Source of the DNA: a bacterium
GTDB taxonomy: Bacteria; Verrucomicrobiota; Kiritimatiellia; RFP12; UBA1067
Length of the DNA: 49,546 bases
Direction of reading: 5' to 3'
Assembly: GCA_025360845.1 (NCBI GenBank)
Contig: JANYBJ010000098.1
Coordinates: 1 to 49,546 of the forward strand
Positions 28,340-37,706 of the stretch are shown here, in pieces (positions within the stretch are counted from its first letter, which is position 1; each line of letters starts with the position of its first letter). The translations under genes and the position numbers were made by a program. The notes beneath the pieces are model-generated. The model had not been told where the DNA came from, did no database searches, and saw only the letters and a list, made by a program, of their open reading frames with translations.

Positions 28340-29427
28340 TCATTTATTAAGAACGGAACTATCCCTATATCCATAGTACCATCCCCTATACCCTTGCGTT
28401 GAAGAAAAATCGCGTTCCGAGTCGGCCACAAGAACATTTGCACTCGTGTCAACAAATGGCACCGCAGCGACGCGGAAGCCCATATTGACGTATTTGTAAG
28501 ATTGGACATTTGAGCCTTCACGTGCCGCAGAACGACAGTTCCATGCGTAACAATCAAAGCTCCCGCCACGTAGCAATCGGAATGACCCCGATGCCACACC
28601 GGTCGGATTAGTCACACTTCCCGAAAGCATCCCATACCAGTCCAGACACCACTCCCAAACGTTGCCATGCATATCGTAAAGTCCCCAGCTATTCGGCAGA
28701 TACGAGCCCACTTTCGCCGTTCCTACACTGGTGTTCCCGTTTTGCGTCCAACTACTCCCGCCGTTGTAAGCGTACCGACCGACCTCAGCCATGCGAGGAT
28801 CACTGCCCGTGCTCGTCAGGTTGTAGCCCGAACTCAACGCCGTTCCTGTGCCCGCGCGGCAGGCGTACTCCCACTGCGCTTCGGTCGGCAGGTCGAAGGT
28901 GCTCAGCCCCGTCTTAGCCCGCAACTTGCCCATGAACGATGTGGCGTTGACCGCACTGTTCGCCGGCCAGTTCACCGCCAAATCTCATCGGCGTTGGTCG
29001 GATTCTCACGGATTTCGTAGTAACTGATCTCTTCCACCGGACGCGTCGAATAATAGGAAGTGTTATTGAAGTAACTGGGTTTGTTGCCCATCACCAGTTC
29101 CCACTGCCGCTGCGTCACCTCGAAGACGCCGATGTAGAAATCCTTCGTCAGCGTCACCGTATGCTGGATTTCGTAGCTGTCGCGGCCCAGCTCGCTCGAA
29201 GGGCTGCCCATGATGAAGGTCCCGGCCGGAATCCTGCGCAGCACCAGCCTGGTGGTCTTGTAGGTATCGGTCCACCCGCCGGAGGGCACCGCCGTCAGAT
29301 ACGTCACGGGATAGCTCGAAGCGCCGGTCCCGCCGGAAAGGTCGACGACCCTGTACTCTTCCGCCAGGCACTTTGCAACTCCCAGTAGTGCTGACACGAT
29401 GACAAAACCCGTCTTCACCATTCTCAT
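28340..29427 (-). pseudogene. Secreted SUMF1/formylglycine-generating-enzyme-like protein, frameshifted
   Basis: Read from 29427, a signal peptide (TGFVIVSALLGVAKCLA) precedes a SUMF1 domain: AGTFIMGSPSSELGR, HTVTLTKDFYIGVFEVTQRQW. The frame breaks near 28975-28985 at NADEIWR-stop, and the domain resumes in another frame as LAVNWPANS, continuing FDLPTEAQWEYACRAGT, YLPNSWGLYDMHGNVWEWCLDW, LRGGSF and GFRVAA. One inserted base would restore the protein. FGE itself oxidises a sulfatase Cys, but the paired catalytic Cys are not evident, so this would be a non-catalytic family member. After the domain, QGYRGWYYGYRDSS looks like the start of another module, cut by the stop. A sequencing error is a possible cause of the break. 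Confidence 0.8.
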
Positions 29428-29512
29428 ATGATTTCCTTATCTGGGGAAACTGATTTCACGACACGATCAACCTACAGGGCAAACCGGAGAATTCCGGCTC
29501 TGATGATTGGCA

Positions 29513-29541
29513 TATATATTGCGGGGGCAAAAACATGTCAA
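29513..29541 (-). promoter_or_regulatory. Sigma70-type promoter for the SUMF1 gene
   Basis: On the minus strand TTGACA (29541-29536), 17 nt, TATATA (29518-29513). This is close to consensus and reads toward the start at 29427, giving a leader of about 80 nt. Confidence 0.65.
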
Positions 29542-29653
29542 TCACTATTTTCATGAATCGGCCACAACTTAAGTACGCGCGGACGTCCCGGACACGCGAA
29601 GGGTGGTCCGCGATCTAGCGCGGCAGAGGCGACCTCATCGATTCCGTCCCACA

Positions 29654-29869
29654 TCACCCCCCATACACCTCGCCCGTTTCGGCGACGCGCGTGATGTCCT
29701 TCGCCTGGCAAACCGCCGGCGAGAAACCCAGTTTCCTGGCCGTTTCCGCCGAGTCTCTCAGCCGTTTGCGCACTGCCGCTCCGATGTCAAGGCCGGCGAC
29801 ATCCCGTGCGCACGCCGCCTTCCACTCGCGCACCTCGCTGAGTGCTTTTGACTCACCGAACTCACTCAT
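29654..29869 (-). CDS. Small partner protein of the PIN-domain toxin (putative antitoxin)
   Basis: A 71-residue charged, largely helical protein (MSEFGESKALSEVREWKAAC.., ending RKLGFS and a short tail). Its ATG at 29869 lies inside the last codons of the PIN gene (8-nt overlap including the stop), so translation is coupled. Small proteins of this type are found next to PIN genes in many bacteria. Antitoxin function is inferred from position only; the order, toxin first, is the reverse of classical vapBC. Confidence 0.6.
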   Translation of the reverse strand: MSEFGESKALSEVREWKAACARDVAGLDIGAAVRKRLRDSAETARKLGFSPAVCQAKDITRVAETGEVYGG

Positions 29870-30347
29870 CGTCCACCACCTCTTCCGGCGACACAAGCCG
29901 CAACGGATAAACATACCCGCAACTTTCATTGATTGCCATGATGCGCCGTTCGCGATTGACATTTGCCAAATGCCTGAAGTTCCAACTCGCCAGCACGTCA
30001 ACCGAATTCACTGTGCAAAGGGCGACATGCGTGGCGTCATCGATCTGCTCCAAGCGGAAGAGGCCACGCGTCATATATGCCTGTACCAGAAGTTCGACCT
30101 CCTCCTCCATTTCGTCCGGAAGCATGCGCAGACCTCGCTCGGCAACCGCGCTCAGGAGTACCCCGCGTTTGCGTGCGTCGTGGGTTCTGGATATCTCGTC
30201 GATGACCACCTGCGAGATGAACAACGGAAGTCCCTGCCGCTTCGCGCGGTCAAAGAACGCCCAAGTCGCGTCCCGCTTTTCCGGAGCGTCCTCAGCGAAC
30301 AGGAAGTTGATCACCGACGTGTCCAGATAGACGCGGAGCTGCCTCAT
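29862..30347 (-). CDS. PIN-domain protein (VapC-like toxin)
   Basis: A 161-residue PIN ribonuclease-fold protein. Conserved acidic residues are visible: Asp9 in YLDTSVI at the N-terminus, Glu in VVIDEISRT, and Asp in QIDDATHVALCTVNSVDVLASWNFRHL, the usual third and fourth acidic positions. PIN toxins cut tRNA, rRNA or mRNA. It overlaps a small downstream partner gene. No promoter was recognised in the 600 bp upstream. Confidence 0.85.
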   Translation of the reverse strand: MRQLRVYLDTSVINFLFAEDAPEKRDATWAFFDRAKRQGLPLFISQVVIDEISRTHDARKRGVLLSAVAERGLRMLPDEMEEEVELLVQAYMTRGLFRLEQIDDATHVALCTVNSVDVLASWNFRHLANVNRERRIMAINESCGYVYPLRLVSPEEVVDDE

Positions 30348-30797
30348 ACAACGTCCCTTTCCGTATCGTTTTCCGAAATCGCCCCGGCGCGACGTTCGCT
30401 CACGATACTGACCGCCCGAAGGCTGACCTGTTCAGTCCCGACTGCGTAGGATACGGAAGGCTCCGGATGGGCTCCTGCCTGTCCTTGCGGCACGCGGCCC
30501 CACGCCGCCAACCGGTTCTCCGGCGACGCGATCCGTGCCCAAAGCTGTCCGTAAAAAACGACCTGCCGTTTCCTCTGCGTCTCCGCGCCTCCACGTGACC
30601 TCTCCTTCCACACGCAGCCCCGTCTGGTTCACGCGGAGACGCTAAGATTCGGCTCTCTGAGACGGCCAGCCCGCGCCCGTCCAGCACACCTGCTGAACTG
30701 GGAAAACACGGCACATACTTACCGTATGGCATCCAGTATGCGGGGGGGGGTGAAAAGTGTCAACCCCGGGTCACAATTATTTCTCACCCGCCATTTT
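30348..30797. other. Non-coding stretch with repeat fragments and a G9 tract
   Basis: No supportable gene. The segment 30573-30646 contains CTCTGCGTCTCCGCGCCTCC and, on the right, TTCACGCGGAGACGCTAAG, another short inverted repeat of the dispersed type. Nine G in a row lie at 30742-30750, about 48 bp upstream of the -35 box at 30798. Confidence 0.5.
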
Positions 30798-30826
30798 TTG
30801 ACAACCAATCATGTTAATGATGTAAT
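30798..30826 (+). promoter_or_regulatory. Sigma70-type promoter for the GH127-SUMF1 / GH2 operon
   Basis: TTGACA (30798-30803), 17 nt, TGTAAT (30821-30826): 11 of 12 consensus bases at ideal spacing. It reads toward 31005 with an untranslated leader of about 170 nt that includes the SGNH relic. Confidence 0.7.
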
Positions 30827-30941
30827 CCTGTCAATTAAAGAAATGTCACTACTTTCGAAAATAATGAGAAGCGCATTGTTTGAGGACGCAGTATGATGTG
30901 AACCATTAATCGGTTCCGTGGTTCCATGCAGAAACCAACAG

Positions 30942-30981
30942 GGAATGCAGACGCTGGCCGCCGCCATCGTCCAGGCGACCC
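30942..30981 (+). pseudogene. Relic of an SGNH-domain 3' end
   Basis: The 40 bases match 28055-28094, the last codons of the GH127-SGNH gene, at 36 of 40 positions. They would read GMQTLAAAIVQAT against GMQALADAIVQAI. Only this tail remains, directly upstream of the second GH127 gene. Confidence 0.8.
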
Positions 30982-31004
30982 GTGCGCGAAGGCGAGGCCA
31001 GAAA

Positions 31005-34000
31005 ATGTGCAAAGTATTTGGATCGTTGTTGATTGATGCGCTTGCAAAGACCCTGTCGCGTGGGACGTGCTCGGAGAGCCTGCGCCACCCAAGCGGGCCG
31101 CGACCTCCGGGCGTGGCAGTCATCGCCATTGCATCGATTATCTATTGCATGGCGTTTATGCCGACGACACAAGCGGCCCAGTACGCGCGGCCCTGTGAGC
31201 CCGCGACACATCCGGCGTTTCTGGCCCTGCCGCCGGGCGCGGTGGAGCCCAAGGGCTGGCTGCGCGACTGGTGTCTGGTGGCGAAAGACGGCTACACCGG
31301 CCACATGAATGACTTTGACGTGGCCTTCAAACAGGCGTGGGCCGCCGACTACAAGATGACCGGAGCGCACCTCACTTGGCCGAACGGCGCCTGGCCTTAC
31401 GAAGGCGGCGGCTACTGGTTCGACGGCCTGATCCGCCTGGGCTATGCCCTGCACGACGACGCCTTGATCCAGCAGGCGGCCAACCGGCTGAACGTGGTCG
31501 TGCAAAACATGAGCACCAACAGCATCCTCTTTCTCTGGTGGCTGAACCGCAACACGCCCGCAGACCGCAGCGCGATCGAGATCGATTCGGCTTGGCCGAT
31601 GTGGGCGAGCGGCTTGCTGGGACGCTCCCTCTCGGGCTATTACGCGGCCTCGGGCGACTCGAAGGTCCTGCAAACCCTGCAGGCCGCCTTCGACACCCAC
31701 CCCGACCTGCTCAGGCTCGCTTGGGGCATGTCCACCACCTGGCCCGCCTACGACACCTATACCTGGACCGGAAACCCGACGATCTCGAACAACCTGGCGA
31801 CGGTGTTCGCAAGCGGCGGCCTCGACGCGGGAGGTGCGACATGGAACCGTTACAAGACGATGCCCAATCCGACGCCCGGAGCGGAAAGCAACGACCATGT
31901 GGTCCATTTCCTGGAAAGCACGACCCCGTGGCTGCTGGGCTACCTGTGGACCGGTGACACCGCCTATCGGGATGCGGTGCTCGGCTGGCACAGCGTGTTG
32001 GAAAAGAGCTGCATGCAGCCCTCCGGCGTGCCGGTCGCGGATGAGTTCTATGGGCCGACCGGCGCTTTCCGCGCAACTGAAACTTGCGATGTGGCGGCCT
32101 ACATCTGGAGTCAGATCATGCTGCTCGGCGTGACGGGTGACGGCCAGCGTGCCGACCGGATCGAACGCGCGTTCTTCAACGCGGGCCCTGCCACGGTGTC
32201 GCGCGATTACAAGACACACGTTTACTTCCAGTGTCCGAATCGGTTTTCCGGGACGACAGCGGGCAACCGCCTCTCGAATCACGGCTCCGGAGAGGTTTTC
32301 CAAAAAGTGCATTCGCCGCTCTGTTGCACGGCCGCACTCAACCGCGTGTTGCCTTGGTATGTGACGCACATGTGGATGGCCACTTATGACAACGGGCTGG
32401 CCGCGACCTGCTACGGGCCCTGCAAGGTGACGGCGCGGGTGGCTGACCGCGTGTCGGTCGAGATCACCTGCACGACCGACTACCCGTTCAACGAGAGCGT
32501 CGAAGTGTCCGTCACTCCGGCACAAGCGGCCGAATTCCCGCTCTCCTTCCACATTCCGGGCTGGTGCAAAACGCCCTCGGTAAACATAAACGGCAAAGCC
32601 CTTACATTCCATTCGGATACCAACGGGTTCGTGCGAGTCAGCCGGGTCTGGAAAGCGGGCGACACCGTCAGCCTCTCCTTTCCGATGCAGGCCCGCGTGG
32701 AGACGGGACGCGACTTCAATGCGCGCCGCGCGCCGTATGCGGCCGTCTCCTACGGGCCGCTCCTGTTCGCGCTGCCGATCCCCGACACCGCAGACGCGAA
32801 CACGCCCGATCCCGCCGCCAAATGGAAATACGCGCTGAACGTTCAGAACCCCGGCCTCACCGTGGTGCGGCAGGCCATGCCGCCGGCATGGAACTGGCCG
32901 CTGAACGCGCCGCTCAAGGTGAAGGCCAACGCGGTTGAAATCACCTGGGACCCGTCCTTCGAATCGCCTCAGCTGCCCGCGAAAGCCATCGTTAAACAGG
33001 AGCCGGTTGAGCAACTCACGCTGATCCCGTTCGGCTGCACAAAAATGCGGATCTCGATGTTCCCCGTGACCGCCGCGCCAGCCACCAGCAAAGCAACCTC
33101 TTTGCAGACAAGCGCTCCGCCGCTCTACGCAGTGATTGACCTGTCGGAAGGCGCCGGCGCCTCGCGCTATCCCGTGAAATACTACGACAGTCTTGCGGCC
33201 TTGCCAGACGGCGGGCTGGCCAATCCGCTGAACAAGACTTCGCGCCTGGTGATGCGGCGGATCAGAACGCGCGAGGCGGCTCCTGAGAACGGCGTGTTCA
33301 CCATGGGTTCGCCCGCCGAAGAGGTCGGTCGCGGCGCGATCGACTGGCTGTTGCCAGAGACCCGACACACGGTCACCTTGACGCAAGACTACTATGCCGG
33401 GGTCTTTGAGGTAACGCAGGGGCAGTGGCTCAAGGTGATGGGCACGGCGGCAGGGGCTTTCACGAATGCGGCAACCCGGCTGTCGCGGCCGCTGGAATCC
33501 GTCTGCTACAACTCCTTCCGCGGGGGCAATTGGCCGATGACCGAGCCGGCGGAAGGCTCCTTCCTGTGGCGCCTCCAGAAAAAGACAGGGCTCGCAGGCT
33601 TTGACCTGCCGACCGAGGCGCAGTGGGAGTACGCCTGCCGCGCGGGGACCGCGGCGCCCCTGTACTCGGGCGCGTCGCTGACCGTGGCCAAAAATGCGGC
33701 CGATGCGAATCTAAATCAGATGGGGCGCTACAAGTACAACGGCGGCTGTTATAATATCAGCGGCACCTGGCACGAGCCCGGCAGAGGCGGCACGTCGCTG
33801 GATTGTCCGCCCACGGAGGGAACCGCCGCCGTGGGCTCCTATCTGCCGAACGCCTGGGGCCTCTACGACATGCTTGGAAACGTCCTCGAGGTCTGTTTGG
33901 ATTGGGCGATACCGGATCTGGGCACGTCTGCGGACACGGATCCTGAAGGGGCGACCTCTGGAGGGGGCCGCATCATGCGCGGCGGAGCATATGGGGATGA

Positions 34001-34121
34001 GCCGTTCAGCCTGCGCGCGGGCATGCGCCGCGGGTGGGACCCCGGTGACAGCCACCAGGCAGTCGGGTTCCGCATCGTGATGAATCTGGCAACCGACAAT
34101 ACGCCAACCTTGGTAAAGTAA
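31005..34121 (+). CDS. GH127-type enzyme fused to a SUMF1/FGE-like domain
   Basis: A 1038-residue secreted protein from ATG 31005. The N-terminal 60 residues include a hydrophobic signal-like stretch (VAVIAIASIIYCMAFMP). The GH127 domain (about 60-690) keeps the zinc/thiolate residues Glu359 and Cys361 (ATETCDV) and Cys440-Cys441 (SPLCCTAAL). At the point where the paralogue at 25394 passes into SGNH (FPVTA), this one passes into a SUMF1 domain (about 707-1030): VIDLSEGAGASRYPV, FTMGSPAEEVGR, TEAQWEYACRAGT, NAWGLYDMLGN and IMRGGAY. The catalytic Cys of true FGE are not evident. An in-frame ATG at 30918 would add the SGNH relic and is less likely. GH2 follows after 7 nt. Confidence 0.88.
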   Translation: MCKVFGSLLIDALAKTLSRGTCSESLRHPSGPRPPGVAVIAIASIIYCMAFMPTTQAAQYARPCEPATHPAFLALPPGAVEPKGWLRDWCLVAKDGYTGHMNDFDVAFKQAWAADYKMTGAHLTWPNGAWPYEGGGYWFDGLIRLGYALHDDALIQQAANRLNVVVQNMSTNSILFLWWLNRNTPADRSAIEIDSAWPMWASGLLGRSLSGYYAASGDSKVLQTLQAAFDTHPDLLRLAWGMSTTWPAYDTYTWTGNPTISNNLATVFASGGLDAGGATWNRYKTMPNPTPGAESNDHVVHFLESTTPWLLGYLWTGDTAYRDAVLGWHSVLEKSCMQPSGVPVADEFYGPTGAFRATETCDVAAYIWSQIMLLGVTGDGQRADRIERAFFNAGPATVSRDYKTHVYFQCPNRFSGTTAGNRLSNHGSGEVFQKVHSPLCCTAALNRVLPWYVTHMWMATYDNGLAATCYGPCKVTARVADRVSVEITCTTDYPFNESVEVSVTPAQAAEFPLSFHIPGWCKTPSVNINGKALTFHSDTNGFVRVSRVWKAGDTVSLSFPMQARVETGRDFNARRAPYAAVSYGPLLFALPIPDTADANTPDPAAKWKYALNVQNPGLTVVRQAMPPAWNWPLNAPLKVKANAVEITWDPSFESPQLPAKAIVKQEPVEQLTLIPFGCTKMRISMFPVTAAPATSKATSLQTSAPPLYAVIDLSEGAGASRYPVKYYDSLAALPDGGLANPLNKTSRLVMRRIRTREAAPENGVFTMGSPAEEVGRGAIDWLLPETRHTVTLTQDYYAGVFEVTQGQWLKVMGTAAGAFTNAATRLSRPLESVCYNSFRGGNWPMTEPAEGSFLWRLQKKTGLAGFDLPTEAQWEYACRAGTAAPLYSGASLTVAKNAADANLNQMGRYKYNGGCYNISGTWHEPGRGGTSLDCPPTEGTAAVGSYLPNAWGLYDMLGNVLEVCLDWAIPDLGTSADTDPEGATSGGGRIMRGGAYGDEPFSLRAGMRRGWDPGDSHQAVGFRIVMNLATDNTPTLVK

Positions 34122-34128
34122 GGAATCG

Positions 34129-37100
34129 ATGATAAAACATCTGCTCAAGTACGGAGCGCTCTCCCTCTCCATGGCCGTTGCGACGGCCTTCGCCCAAGGC
34201 GGACAGACCGCAACCGCGGTCCTGTCGCTCGACGGGACCTGGTCGCTGGCCACGGACCCGACGAACGTCGGCCGCGAACAGAAGTGGTTTGAGAAGGCGC
34301 AGCTCGAAGGCGCCAAGACGGCCAAGGTGCCGTGGATCATCCAAGAGGCTTTCCCGGAGTACCACGGCGTCGTCTGGTACACGCGCGAGTTCGACGCGCC
34401 GAATAATCCGCACGCCGGCGGACGCACCCTCTTGCGCTTCTGGCAGGTGGACTATCTGGCCGACGTCTGGCTCAACGGCACGAAAGTGGGCGGCCACGAG
34501 GGCGGCGAAACGCCGTTCGTCATCGACGTGACGGACGCGCTCAAGCCGGGCGCGAAAAACCTGCTGACCGTCCGCGTGCTGAACCCCACGCAAGCGCCGA
34601 TCGACGGCATCGCGCTGGCTCAGACGGCCCGGCGCTGCAAGGTCCCGGTTTTCAATGCGGGCTCCTCGTTCAATCACGGCGGCATCACCGATTCGGTGGA
34701 GCTGCTCTGCGTGCCCGAGGTCTATCCGTCCGACCTCTTCGCCGCTGCCGTTTACGACTCTAAGGAGGGCGTGATCCGCATCCAGACCGAGGTGCGCAAC
34801 GCCGCGGCCGCAGCAAAGAAAGGCAGCTTCGACATCACCGTGTCCTCGGCCCGGAGCGGGGAGACAACCGCCACGCTGCATCTGGATCGCGATCTCCCGC
34901 CCGGCGTCTCGCAGGTCAAGACCGAGCTGGCTGTCGGCACGCCTCACGTCTGGAACCTGAACGACCCCTACCTCTACCGCGTCACGGTCCGGCTCGGCAC
35001 GTCAGGCTCCACTTCTTTCGCGGAGCAGTCGGTGCGCTGCGGGTTCCGCGACTTCCGTTTCACGGACGGCTTTTTCCGCTTCAACGGAAAACGGATGTAT
35101 CTGAAGAGCACCCACACCTGTAACCATTTTCCCATCGGCCAACAGTTTCCCCGCGACCCCGATATGCTGCGGCGCGACCTGCTCAACCTGAAGGTGATGG
35201 GCTTCAACGGCGTCCGCTTCATCTGGGGCGGTGCCACGCGGATGCAGCTCGACCTGTGCGACGAGATCGGGCTTCTGGTCTACGAAGAGTCCTACGCCTC
35301 CTTCCCCATCGAATTCTCTCCGAAAATGCCCGAGCGGTTTGATGCCGGCGTAAGCGAACTGGTCCGGCGCGACCGCAACCATCCGAGCGTCGTGATCTGG
35401 GGGCTGCTGAACGAGACGCGGGATGATCCGGTCTTTCAGCACGCCGTCGCCATGCTGCCGCTGGTGCGCTCGCTCGACCCGGACCGGATGGTGCTGCTGA
35501 ACAGCGGGCGCTGGGACATCTACCTCTGCCCCTCCTTGCGCGGCACGATCGGCGACGCCGCCTGTTTCAGCATGTGGTCGATCAGGGCGGCGGCAGAGCC
35601 CTGGGTGTCGGTCAACACCTCGGCCAACACCGTCCGCACGCTGGGCATCACCTGGCCGGCCGGACATCTGGCGCTCCACCCCGGCCCCGCAAACGAGTTC
35701 AGCGCGATCCGCTGGACCGCCCCCGAGGCCGGTGAGGTTGAAGTCGCCGGCAAGTTCATCGGCTTGTCCGAAAAAGCCACGACCGATGTCCACCTCCTGC
35801 ACAACGGGCAGCCGCTGTTCGACGGGCTCCTGAACCTGAACGGCTCGCCGAACGAGGCCCCCTTCTCCAAAAAGGTCACCGTCGCGCAGGGCGACACCAT
35901 CGACGGCGTCGTCGGCGCGGGCAACGGCAGCTACGGCGCCGACACGACGGGACTGACCCTCACGCTGAAGACCGCCAAGAAAACCTACGACGCCACCGCC
36001 GACTTCTCCGACAAGGCCAACCCCAACGGCGTGTGGAGTTACGGCTGGATGCCCGTGGCCGCCGCACCTGCCGCAGCGGCGTTCACACGCTACACCGATG
36101 ACAAAAACCCCGACGCAAACAGCACAGCCCTGGCGGCGGGCACACTGTCGAATCCCGGCTCCGCGGTCTGGGAGAATTCCGTGGGCGACTACCACTGCTA
36201 CCCGCGCGTCCCCCACTCGCCGGGAGACATCCAGTCGCTGCGGACGCGCGACGGCGGCGGCGGCAAGCCCCTCTTCCTCTCGGAGTACGGCATCGGCAGC
36301 GCGGTCGATCTGTGGCGCGCCGCACGCCACTACGAGCAGGAGGGCGCGGAGAAGCTCGAAGACGCCAGGTACCTCAAGGACAAGCTCGACCGCTTCATGA
36401 ACGACTGGCAGCAGTGGCGCATGGACGAGCTGTTCGCCCGGCCAGAGGACTTCTTCATGGAGAGCCTCAAGAAGATGGCCGGCCAGCGCACGCTCGGGCT
36501 CAACGCGATCCGCTCCAACCCCCGCATCGTGGCCTACAGCCTGACGGGCGGGACCGACCACGTGTTCTGCGGCGAGGGCCTCACCACGCTCTTCCGCGAG
36601 CTGAAGCCCGGCACGATCGACGCGATGTTCGACGCGTGGTATCCGCTGCGCTGGTGCCTGTTCGCCGAGCCGGCGCACCTGGCCCGCGGGGGCAAGGTCC
36701 ACCTGGAGGCCGCGCTGACCGACGAGGACACGCTCGCGCCCGGCGAGTATCCCGCGCGTCTGCAGGTGATCGGCCCCGGCCTGGCCCGCGTCATGGACAA
36801 AACGATCACGGTCACGATCCCCAAGCGCGACCCCGCGTCCGCCGAGCCGCCGTTCGCCAAGCTCTGGTTCTCCGAGGATGTCGTGATCGACGGCCCCGCC
36901 GGCGAATACCGCTTCCTCGCCACGTTCGAGCGCGGCGCGGCGGCCGCAGGCGGCCAGACGGCGTTCTGCGTGAGCGACCCGGCCGAACTGCCGCCTGTCG
37001 CAACCGAAGTCGTCCTGTGGGGCGACGATCCGGTGCTGGCGCAGTGGCTGACCGGCCACGGCGTCCGCACGCGCCCCTTCGCGCCCGACGCCGCAGGCAA

Positions 37101-37674
37101 GCGCGAGGTCATCCTCGCCTCCTCCAAGCCGGCGGTCCCCGGCGGCGCGGCGGCGTTCCGCGAACTGGCGAAGCGGCTCGCGGCCGGCTCCACCGCCGTC
37201 TTCCTTTCGCCCGACGTGTTCGCGCGGGCGGAGCAGCCGACAGCCTGGCTGCCACTGGCCAAAAAAGGAACCCTGGCCAGGATATGGAGTTGGCTCTACC
37301 TCAAGGACGATTGGGCCAAGTCGCATCCGATTTTCGAGGGACTCCAGTCCGGCGGACTCATGGATTACACCTTCTACGGCGACCTCATCCCCGACGCGCT
37401 TTACGCCGGCCAGGAGCCGCCCGCTGAAGCGGTCGCGGGCTCCAATAAAGCTTCGCAAGGCTATGAATCTGGGCTGCTGGTGTCCGTGTACCCGTTGGGT
37501 CAGGGCCGGTTCATCCTGAACACGCTGCGCATCCGCGAAACCTTGGCGACCAACCCCGTCGCCGGGCGGCTCCTGCTCAACCTGCTGCGCTACGCGGGCA
37601 AAGACGTCTCCCAGCCGGCCGCCCCGCTCCCCGCCGACTTCGAGCAGCAGCTTGATGCCCTGGGGTACAAGTGA
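34129..37674 (+). CDS. GH2-family glycoside hydrolase with an inserted domain
   Basis: A 1181-residue secreted enzyme. Signal peptide about 1-22 (LKYGALSLSMAVATAFA). GH2 N-terminal sugar-binding domain about 30-200 (LRFWQVDYLADVWLNGTKVG), Ig-like domain about 200-305, then the TIM barrel. Acid/base Glu429 lies in VIWGLLNET and the nucleophile is probably Glu719 in FLSEYG. Between them, about 490-660 form an extra beta-rich module (FSAIRWTAPEAGEVEVAGKF..), which is not part of ordinary GH2 barrels. The C-terminal region (about 1010-1181) looks like a GATase-type domain (AKSHPIFEGL, GQGRFILNTL). AAGGA precedes the start. It is probably cotranslated with the GH127-SUMF1 gene; activity could be beta-galactosidase-like, but the substrate is not certain. 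Confidence 0.88.
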   Translation: MIKHLLKYGALSLSMAVATAFAQGGQTATAVLSLDGTWSLATDPTNVGREQKWFEKAQLEGAKTAKVPWIIQEAFPEYHGVVWYTREFDAPNNPHAGGRTLLRFWQVDYLADVWLNGTKVGGHEGGETPFVIDVTDALKPGAKNLLTVRVLNPTQAPIDGIALAQTARRCKVPVFNAGSSFNHGGITDSVELLCVPEVYPSDLFAAAVYDSKEGVIRIQTEVRNAAAAAKKGSFDITVSSARSGETTATLHLDRDLPPGVSQVKTELAVGTPHVWNLNDPYLYRVTVRLGTSGSTSFAEQSVRCGFRDFRFTDGFFRFNGKRMYLKSTHTCNHFPIGQQFPRDPDMLRRDLLNLKVMGFNGVRFIWGGATRMQLDLCDEIGLLVYEESYASFPIEFSPKMPERFDAGVSELVRRDRNHPSVVIWGLLNETRDDPVFQHAVAMLPLVRSLDPDRMVLLNSGRWDIYLCPSLRGTIGDAACFSMWSIRAAAEPWVSVNTSANTVRTLGITWPAGHLALHPGPANEFSAIRWTAPEAGEVEVAGKFIGLSEKATTDVHLLHNGQPLFDGLLNLNGSPNEAPFSKKVTVAQGDTIDGVVGAGNGSYGADTTGLTLTLKTAKKTYDATADFSDKANPNGVWSYGWMPVAAAPAAAAFTRYTDDKNPDANSTALAAGTLSNPGSAVWENSVGDYHCYPRVPHSPGDIQSLRTRDGGGGKPLFLSEYGIGSAVDLWRAARHYEQEGAEKLEDARYLKDKLDRFMNDWQQWRMDELFARPEDFFMESLKKMAGQRTLGLNAIRSNPRIVAYSLTGGTDHVFCGEGLTTLFRELKPGTIDAMFDAWYPLRWCLFAEPAHLARGGKVHLEAALTDEDTLAPGEYPARLQVIGPGLARVMDKTITVTIPKRDPASAEPPFAKLWFSEDVVIDGPAGEYRFLATFERGAAAAGGQTAFCVSDPAELPPVATEVVLWGDDPVLAQWLTGHGVRTRPFAPDAAGKREVILASSKPAVPGGAAAFRELAKRLAAGSTAVFLSPDVFARAEQPTAWLPLAKKGTLARIWSWLYLKDDWAKSHPIFEGLQSGGLMDYTFYGDLIPDALYAGQEPPAEAVAGSNKASQGYESGLLVSVYPLGQGRFILNTLRIRETLATNPVAGRLLLNLLRYAGKDVSQPAAPLPADFEQQLDALGYK

Positions 37675-37706
37675 TGCACGTTGAGAGTTCAAACGTTCAA
37701 CGACGC

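Noticed and set aside
30344-30732. Overlapping short minus-strand frames between the PIN gene and the GH127-SUMF1 promoter
   Set aside because: No ribosome sites or family features; the stretch contains dispersed-repeat words.
30918-31004. Upstream start of the GH127-SUMF1 protein at 30918
   Set aside because: It would translate the SGNH relic ahead of the signal-like segment; ATG 31005 with a nearby GAGG is more credible.
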